Assembly (NCBI RefSeq): GCF_006539165.1 | Contig: NZ_BJMM01000003.1 | Location: 248,001-312,000 of the forward strand | DNA from: Streptomyces cacaoi | GTDB taxonomy: Bacteria; Actinomycetota; Actinomycetes; Streptomycetales; Streptomycetaceae | Direction of reading: 5' to 3' | DNA: 64,000 bases | Part shown: positions 59,146 through 64,000 of the stretch, in pieces | Layout: each line of letters opens with the position of its first letter | Numbering within the stretch: the first letter of the stretch is position 1 | Position numbers and translations under genes: made by a program | The notes under the pieces: generated by a model | Told to the model about the DNA's origin: nothing | Databases searched by the model: none | Seen by the model: the letters and a program-made list of their open reading frames with translations, nothing else

Positions 59146-60027
59146 ATGTTCGCCTCGTCCGACTTCGACCTGGCACCGTACGCGGGCCTCGACACCGGCG
59201 AGTTCGTGCACCGCACCTACTGCAGCTGGGAGGACGCGGGCTGGCGCTCGATGCTCGTACAGCGCTTCACCCACGCCCGGGAGGCGGAGTCCCTGCCGCT
59301 GCCCGCTGCCTCGGATCTGCACCTCGTGCTCTGCACGGCCGGGCAGACGGAGATGCGGACCCGCGACGGCGGCCGGACCGCGCGGCGACGGTGGACACCG
59401 GGCCGGCTCGAACTCGTGCTCCCCGGCCGGGCGACCGAGCGCAGCTACCGGGCCGAGTCCACGCTGCACACCGTCCAGGTGCACATCCCCAGCGGTACCG
59501 TCGCGCGGACCGCAGCCGAACTCGGCGGCTCCGCACCGGACTTCGAAGCGCTCCGGGCCGCACTGGCGTCGGGCGACCCGCTCGTCGAACAGCTCATGCG
59601 CACGCTCCCGGCCGCAGCGGACGCCGACGACCTGTACGCGGAATCCGCCGCCGCCTTCCTCGCCACACACCTGCTGGCGCGCGGCCGGGACACCCGGCTG
59701 CCGGGACCCGAGCACCGGGCCGTCCGGGACGGCGTCGCCCTCATGCGAGAGCGCCTCGCCGAGCCGCTGACGCTCGCCGACATCGCGGCCGAAGTGCACC
59801 TCAGCGTCTACCACTTCGTCCGCGTCTTCCGCGCGGCCACCGGCGAGACACCGCACCGGTACCTCACCCGGCTGCGGATCGAGCGGGCACGGCAGCTGCT
59901 CGCCGACACCGGTCTGACCGTCGCGCAGATCGCGGCCCGCTGCGGCTTCGCCGGACCGGCGAGCCTGTCCTCGGCGTTCCTGGCGCACGTCGGGGTCCGG
60001 CCGTCGGCGTACCGCAAGAACGCGTAA
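59146..60027 (+). CDS. AraC-family regulator
   Basis: 293 residues. The C-terminal ~100 residues carry two HTH motifs: LTLADIAAEVHLSVYHFVRVFRAATGETPHRYL and LTVAQIAARCGFAGPASLSSAFLAHVG, ending with SAYRK. The N-terminal part is a cupin-like sensor (DLHLVLCTAGQTEMRTR). It starts 65 bases after the MerR gene on the same strand and is followed 57 bases on by the SRPBCC gene, its likely target. Confidence 0.92.
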   Translation: MFASSDFDLAPYAGLDTGEFVHRTYCSWEDAGWRSMLVQRFTHAREAESLPLPAASDLHLVLCTAGQTEMRTRDGGRTARRRWTPGRLELVLPGRATERSYRAESTLHTVQVHIPSGTVARTAAELGGSAPDFEALRAALASGDPLVEQLMRTLPAAADADDLYAESAAAFLATHLLARGRDTRLPGPEHRAVRDGVALMRERLAEPLTLADIAAEVHLSVYHFVRVFRAATGETPHRYLTRLRIERARQLLADTGLTVAQIAARCGFAGPASLSSAFLAHVGVRPSAYRKNA

Positions 60028-60084
60028 CCAGGTGCGCAATCGCGCGCATCGCCCCGCCCGGCCCCGTCGCCCTAGCGTGGCGGC

Positions 60085-60540
60085 ATGCCGTACCACTACG
60101 CCGTCTGCGCACACTCGCCTGCCCGGCCCGCCGCCGTCTTCGCCGCGCTCGTCCGCGCGGCGACCTGGCCCGCGTGGTCACCGATCGACACCGCCGCGCT
60201 CGAAGGCGGGGGTGACCCCGGAGAGCCGCAACGCGTCGGCGACACACGGCTGTTCCGCACCGGCCGGGCCGTCTCCCGGGAACGCGTCGTCGAACTGGTT
60301 CCCGACCAGCGGCTCGGCTACGAGAACGTGGGCGGGCCGTTCCGCTCCTACCGCGGGACGGTCGAACTCGCCCCGGCGCCACAGGGCGGCACCACCATCA
60401 GCTGGACGGCCGACTTCACGCCCAAGTGGCGCCTCACCGGGCCCCTCTGGAGCCGGTACCTGACCCGCTTCATGCAGCGGATGGCCGACGGCCTGGCCGC
60501 CTACGCCGCCGCAGCGGACGACCGCGCACCTGCGGGGTGA
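60085..60540 (+). CDS. SRPBCC-family protein
   Basis: 151 residues with the START/polyketide-cyclase-like helix-grip fold: YAVCAHSPARPAAVFAALVR at the start, TWPAWSPIDTA, RVVELVPDQRLGYENVGG and a long C-terminal helix (RYLTRFMQRMADGLAAYAAA). It binds hydrophobic ligands in a central cavity; the ligand is unknown. It follows the AraC gene closely. Confidence 0.88.
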   Translation: MPYHYAVCAHSPARPAAVFAALVRAATWPAWSPIDTAALEGGGDPGEPQRVGDTRLFRTGRAVSRERVVELVPDQRLGYENVGGPFRSYRGTVELAPAPQGGTTISWTADFTPKWRLTGPLWSRYLTRFMQRMADGLAAYAAAADDRAPAG

Positions 60541-60585
60541 AGCAGCGCCGGCACCACGGAGCGCGGGCCCGTCCGGGGGCGGCGC

Positions 60586-61371
60586 TCACCGGGCGGGGGG
60601 CTGTGCGGTGCCGGTGTGCCGGTGGGCGTGGGCGGTCAGGCGGGCCACCTCCGCCTCCGCGGGGATGAGGAAGAAGTGGTCGCCGGGCAGGGCGTGCAGG
60701 GCGAAGGCTCCCGTGGTCACACGCGACCACCCGCGGGCGTCCTCGACGGGGCAGGACGGATCGTCGGTGCCGGACAGCGCCGTCAGCGGAGCGGAGAGCG
60801 GAGGGTGGGGCTCCGGCCGGTAGGTGTCGATCAGGCGGTAGTCGGCGCGGAGCATCGGCAGGAACAGGGCGCGCAGTTCGGGGTGGGTCAGGACGTCCGC
60901 TCCGACGCCGCCGAGCCGGTGCACCTCGGCCACCACGTCGTCGTCGCTCCACAGATGGACCGTCTCCCGGTTCCGGGGCAGATGCGGTGCCCGCCGCCCG
61001 GACACCACCAGCACCTGCGGAACGAGGCCATGGCGGTGTTCGAGCCGGGCAGCCACCTCGTAGGCGATGGCCGCGCCCATGCTGTGGCCGAAGAGGGTCA
61101 CGGGCAGCGGGGGCAGCCCGGCGAGTTCGGTGCCGATCTCGTCGGCGACATCCGTCAGCCGGGTGGCGTACGGCTCGTCGAACCGGTCCTCTCTGCCGGG
61201 GTAGCGCACCGCCAACAGCTCGGTGGCGGCCGGCAGATGGTGCGGCCAGTTCCGGTAGAAGCTGGCGGAGCCACCGGCGTGGGGAAAGCACACGAGTCTG
61301 CGTTCCGGGGCCTGTCGAGCGCGGTAGCGGCGGAACCAGGTGCCGTACGGGACGGCCGGCAGGTGCTGCAT
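60586..61371 (-). CDS. Type II thioesterase (external TEII) for NRPS/PKS editing
   Basis: 261 residues from ATG 61371 with GGAGGG five bases upstream. Alpha/beta hydrolase of the TEII group: LVCFPHAGGSASFYRNW, then LLAVRYPGREDRFDEP, the nucleophile in LFGHSMGAAIAYEVA, a later Asp in LSGTDDP and the catalytic His in LPGDHFFLIP. These hydrolyse misprimed acyl chains from carrier proteins. It is 36 kb from the NRPS genes of this window, so it may serve that assembly line in trans or one beyond the window. Confidence 0.92.
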   Translation of the reverse strand: MQHLPAVPYGTWFRRYRARQAPERRLVCFPHAGGSASFYRNWPHHLPAATELLAVRYPGREDRFDEPYATRLTDVADEIGTELAGLPPLPVTLFGHSMGAAIAYEVAARLEHRHGLVPQVLVVSGRRAPHLPRNRETVHLWSDDDVVAEVHRLGGVGADVLTHPELRALFLPMLRADYRLIDTYRPEPHPPLSAPLTALSGTDDPSCPVEDARGWSRVTTGAFALHALPGDHFFLIPAEAEVARLTAHAHRHTGTAQPPAR

Positions 61372-61559
61372 GGATTCCCTCCTGGGAGCGGGTGGCGTCG
61401 CCCCTACTCTGCCCCGGCCGGTGATCCGCCGGAACGGCACCCCGGTTCCCGGTGCCGGGCAAGTCCCGTCCGGGGCACGGCGGTTGCCGCCCGGACGTGC
61501 GCCGACGGCATGTGCTTCCCGGGCCCGGTGTCACCACAAGGCGGGATATTCTGTGCGGC

Positions 61560-62147
61560 GTGCCGACTTCCCTTTACCACGTGCGCAAGACCTCGCTCGG
61601 CCCCAAGCGCAAGTACCGGATCTCCGCGGACGACGGCAAGGGGAGACCGGGCGAGCCGCTCGGCTACGCGGAGAAGCAGCTGAAGATGTCCGACGAGCTG
61701 GACCTCTTCGCCGACGACCGGCGCAGCCAGAAGCTGGCGACCGTCCGGGAGAGCTCCCGGGGTTGGCTCGCCGCCCTCACCGGCTACGAAGTGTTCGACG
61801 ACGAAGGGCGGTTGCTGGGCTCGTTCGGGCTGCTGCCGAAGAAGTCGGTCGGGCGCACGACGTGGGAGTTCGAGCAGCCCGGGCTCGGCCGGCTCACCGG
61901 CGCCGAGCGCAGCGTCCGGACGGCGCGGGCCCGGCGGCTGCTGACGCTCTTCGACACGGCCGGTGAGATCGCCGGGGCCCTGGTGAAGTACCACTTCGAC
62001 TTCGTCCGCGACGGCGAGCCGGTGTTCAGCATCGACAAGCCCAAGGTGTTCGACGACTGGTACCGCCTGACCGTGCGGGAGGACGCCGTGGACCGGCGGC
62101 TGCTCTTCGCGCTGGCGGTGACGATGGAGGCCCGGCAGCGGGGCTGA
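61560..62147 (+). CDS. LURP-one/tubby-like beta-barrel protein
   Basis: 195 residues from GTG 61560. The sequence begins YHVRKTSLGPKRKYRISADD and continues with GYAEKQLK, TGYEVFDDEGRLLGSFGL and VREDAVDRRLLFALAVTMEA, the strand-rich pattern of LURP-one-related/phospholipid-scramblase-like proteins. Function in bacteria is unknown. It is transcribed divergently from the thioesterase gene. Confidence 0.7.
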   Translation: MPTSLYHVRKTSLGPKRKYRISADDGKGRPGEPLGYAEKQLKMSDELDLFADDRRSQKLATVRESSRGWLAALTGYEVFDDEGRLLGSFGLLPKKSVGRTTWEFEQPGLGRLTGAERSVRTARARRLLTLFDTAGEIAGALVKYHFDFVRDGEPVFSIDKPKVFDDWYRLTVREDAVDRRLLFALAVTMEARQRG

Positions 62148-62251
62148 GGGGCCGGCCGGCGGCGTCCCGGCGCGCTCGCACCTGCGGCGTCCGGCGGCTC
62201 TCGGCCGGGTCGTCCGCTTCCGGGACCCGGCTGTTCCTTCGGCGCGGCTGC

Positions 62252-63181
62252 TCAGCGGTCCGCCCAGTCCGGTACCCACACGTCGGGCGGAACGCGCGGT
62301 CCTGTGGCACGCAGATGGTCGCGCAGCGCGGTCAGCACGGGGTGCAGGTCCCCGCTGCGGAACAGCAGCGCGTGCGGGTAGACCGGGGTCGGGTCGTGCA
62401 ACGGGATGCGCCGTAGGTCGTGGTTCCGGGGCCACAGGTACCGGTCCCCGCTGCCGACGAGGGTGGCCAGCGAGGCCGAGTCGGCCAGCGCGTCCATCAG
62501 GGCCTCGTCACCGAAGTGCGGTCCGAGCGCGTCGATGCTCAGACCGAAGACCTCGGACATCTCCTGGTAGAACTCCGCCCACTCCGTGCCCGGCCTGATC
62601 CCGGGGATCCAGATGCGGTGGCCGACCAGGTCCGCAGGGCTGACCCGGGGCGCGTCGGCCAGCGGGTGGCCGGGGCCGACCAGGAGCTCCATCGGTGAGT
62701 CCAGAAGCCGTTCGGCACTGAGCCCGGCCGGGACCCGATCTGCCGGCAGGGCACGGAAGGACGCGTCGACGCTCCCTTCGAGCACCGCCTCGGCGGCCTG
62801 GGCCGCGTTCTCCTTGCTCAACGTGACCGTGTCCAGGTTCATTTCGGGGTGGGAGCGGTAGAACCGGTAGACGGCCTGGGCGGGGGAGATGCGCCGATTG
62901 AGGACGTCGATGCGCAACGGACGGCTGCCGGGGCGTACGGCCTGCTCGGCCTGCTCGACGGCCGCCAGGACCTTCTTGGCGTGCGGCAGGAGGACCTGCC
63001 CGTCCGGGCTCAGCCGGGAGCCCCGGGCGGCGCGTACCAGAAGCGTGGCCTCGACGTGCCTCTCCAGGGCCGCGATCCGCTTGGAGACCGCCTGCTGGCT
63101 GATCCCCAACTCGTCGGCCGCAGCCTGGAACTGGCCGTTCCGTGCGACGGCCACGAACGTCCGCAGCGCTTCGACATCCAC
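62252..63181 (-). CDS. LysR-family regulator
   Basis: 309 residues, starting MDVEALRTFVAVARNGQFQ, with the helix-turn-helix ADELGISQQAVSKRIAALER. The effector domain follows from about residue 90. It is divergent from the acetyltransferase gene across 90 bases (63182-63271), in which CAACCACGGGTTG (63199-63211) is a candidate site; this gene probably regulates the acetyltransferase. Confidence 0.93.
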   Translation of the reverse strand: MDVEALRTFVAVARNGQFQAAADELGISQQAVSKRIAALERHVEATLLVRAARGSRLSPDGQVLLPHAKKVLAAVEQAEQAVRPGSRPLRIDVLNRRISPAQAVYRFYRSHPEMNLDTVTLSKENAAQAAEAVLEGSVDASFRALPADRVPAGLSAERLLDSPMELLVGPGHPLADAPRVSPADLVGHRIWIPGIRPGTEWAEFYQEMSEVFGLSIDALGPHFGDEALMDALADSASLATLVGSGDRYLWPRNHDLRRIPLHDPTPVYPHALLFRSGDLHPVLTALRDHLRATGPRVPPDVWVPDWADR

Positions 63182-63198
63182 GCCTCCACCCTACGTCT

Positions 63199-63211
63199 AC
63201 AACCACGGGTT
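63199..63211. promoter_or_regulatory. Candidate LysR site in the divergent gap
   Basis: CAACC and GGTTG form a 5-base inverted repeat around three bases (CAACCACGGGTTG), with a further GGTTG just downstream. Short, but in the expected place. Confidence 0.4.
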
Positions 63212-63271
63212 GTTTCCGGTGTGGTGCGGGGTTGTTTGATCGAGTGTTCCGCACGGTGGTGGGATCAGCGC

Positions 63272-63823
63272 ATGTCCACCCGCACCGAGCAGGTCATACA
63301 TGTCCAGTCGCCGGAGTTCACCCGTCATGCGGAGCGCATCGCGGAGGTGACCGACGCGACGTCCCGGCTGAACGTGCTGCCGTTCAGCGACAGCGAAGGC
63401 CGCGCGGAACTACTTTCCGTTGTGTTCGGTGGCCCGCTCCCCGCGTCGGTGACGATCTATCCGCCGTTCTTCACCGAGTACGGACTGAACACGACGTTCG
63501 GGGAGAACGTCTTCGTCAACCAGGGATGCACCTTCATGGACAAGGGAGGCATCCGTATCGGCAACGGCGTCATGATCGCCCCGAAGGTCAGCCTCATCAC
63601 CGGGGGACATCCTCTGCCCCTGGCCGAGCGCCGCGAGTACCTCTCCTTCGCCCCGGTCGTCATCGAGGACGACGTCTGGATCGGGACGGCCGCGGTGATC
63701 ACGCAGGGGGTGACCATCGGTGCCGGTGCGGTGGTCGCCGCCGGCGCGGTGGTCACCCGTGATGTCCCTGCCGCCACCGTGGTCGCGGGAGTGCCCGCCC
63801 GGGTGATCAAGACGATCGACTGA
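63272..63823 (+). CDS. Hexapeptide-repeat O-acetyltransferase (maltose/galactoside type)
   Basis: 183 residues from ATG 63272. The left-handed beta-helix is given by GENVFVNQGCTFMDKGGIRIG, NGVMIAPKVSLITGGHPL and IEDDVWIGTAAVITQGVTIG. The catalytic His is in TGGHPL, the usual place for maltose/galactoside acetyltransferases, and the tail VVAGVPARVIK is typical. It transfers acetyl from acetyl-CoA to a sugar or similar hydroxyl. Confidence 0.93.
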   Translation: MSTRTEQVIHVQSPEFTRHAERIAEVTDATSRLNVLPFSDSEGRAELLSVVFGGPLPASVTIYPPFFTEYGLNTTFGENVFVNQGCTFMDKGGIRIGNGVMIAPKVSLITGGHPLPLAERREYLSFAPVVIEDDVWIGTAAVITQGVTIGAGAVVAAGAVVTRDVPAATVVAGVPARVIKTID

Positions 63824-63824
63824 G

Positions 63825-63841
63825 CCCGGCCGCCGGCCGGG
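63825..63841. terminator. Short GC hairpin after the acetyltransferase
   Basis: CCCGGCC (63825-63831), spacer of three, then GGCCGGG (63835-63841), starting directly after the stop. From here to 64000 I see no supported gene. Confidence 0.5.
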
Positions 63842-64000
63842 TGCGCGGCACCCGTGCGCCCCTGATGCCTCGTCCGCTCCGGCTGACCGACCGGCAGGGG
63901 GAGGGCTCACCGCGGCCCCGTCGCGGTACGCCTCCACCGCCCGCTGGAGCAGACGCGCGGAGAGCGCAGAAACTACCGGTAAGCGAACGCACGTTGGTCC

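Overview
The window is very high-GC DNA with GTG/TTG starts, dense short-spaced operons and typical actinomycete families (HxlR, TetR, MerR, XRE and LysR regulators, DUF6461, a Trk pair, a Rieske oxygenase). It reads as a Streptomyces or close-relative chromosome. I see no rRNA, tRNA, CRISPR array or insertion sequence.

Region 1 (1-24650) is part of a non-ribosomal peptide (NRPS) cluster. It starts with the 3' end of a serine-hydrolase (penicillin-binding-protein-like) gene. Two NRPS genes of about 9.9 and 12.7 kb follow, then an MFS exporter whose start overlaps the second NRPS stop. The six modules are A-T / C-A-T-E / C-A-T, then C-A-T-E / C-A-T / C-A-T-E. The first module has no condensation domain and the line ends in an epimerase with no thioesterase. 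By-eye pocket residues indicate Asn at residue 3 and Thr at residue 4, a Val-like residue 2, a probably basic residue 5, and unassigned residues 1 and 6. A line that ends on a D-residue beside a PBP-like hydrolase is the layout of peptides offloaded and macrocyclised in trans by SurE-type enzymes, so a head-to-tail cyclic hexapeptide, L-X1/D-X2/L-Asn/D-allo-Thr/L-X5/D-X6, is the leading hypothesis. The first A domain carries a one-base frameshift in a G6 run. A type II thioesterase lies 36 kb further on (60586-61371).

Region 2 (24681-34370) holds a histidine kinase/response regulator pair, a diaminopropionate ammonia-lyase-like PLP enzyme, a LysR gene divergent from an IMPase-like gene and an NADP-oxidoreductase, a DUF6461-like protein, a small membrane protein, an HxlR regulator divergent from an NmrA-like reductase, and an APH-fold kinase.

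Region 3 (34821-44564) is a stretch of lineage-specific membrane or secreted proteins: a small ORF coupled to a membrane protein, and tandem paralogous anchored proteins sharing an ATGA overlap. A TetR gene, a lower-GC gene-poor patch (about 41.5-42.8 kb) and a frameshifted FAD monooxygenase follow.

Region 4 (44677-63823) is mostly housekeeping and accessory genes: trkH/trkA, a Rieske oxygenase with a BetI-like TetR gene and palindrome, a DUF981-like membrane protein, a DinB-like protein, a beta-carbonic anhydrase, a serine hydrolase divergent from a TetR gene, MBL plus Imm5-like genes, a second-type methionine aminopeptidase divergent from an XRE regulator, SulP divergent from MerR around a perfect 24-bp palindrome, AraC plus SRPBCC, the type II thioesterase, a LURP-one-like protein, and a LysR gene divergent from a hexapeptide acetyltransferase. 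Several divergent regulator pairs have a visible operator, listed individually.
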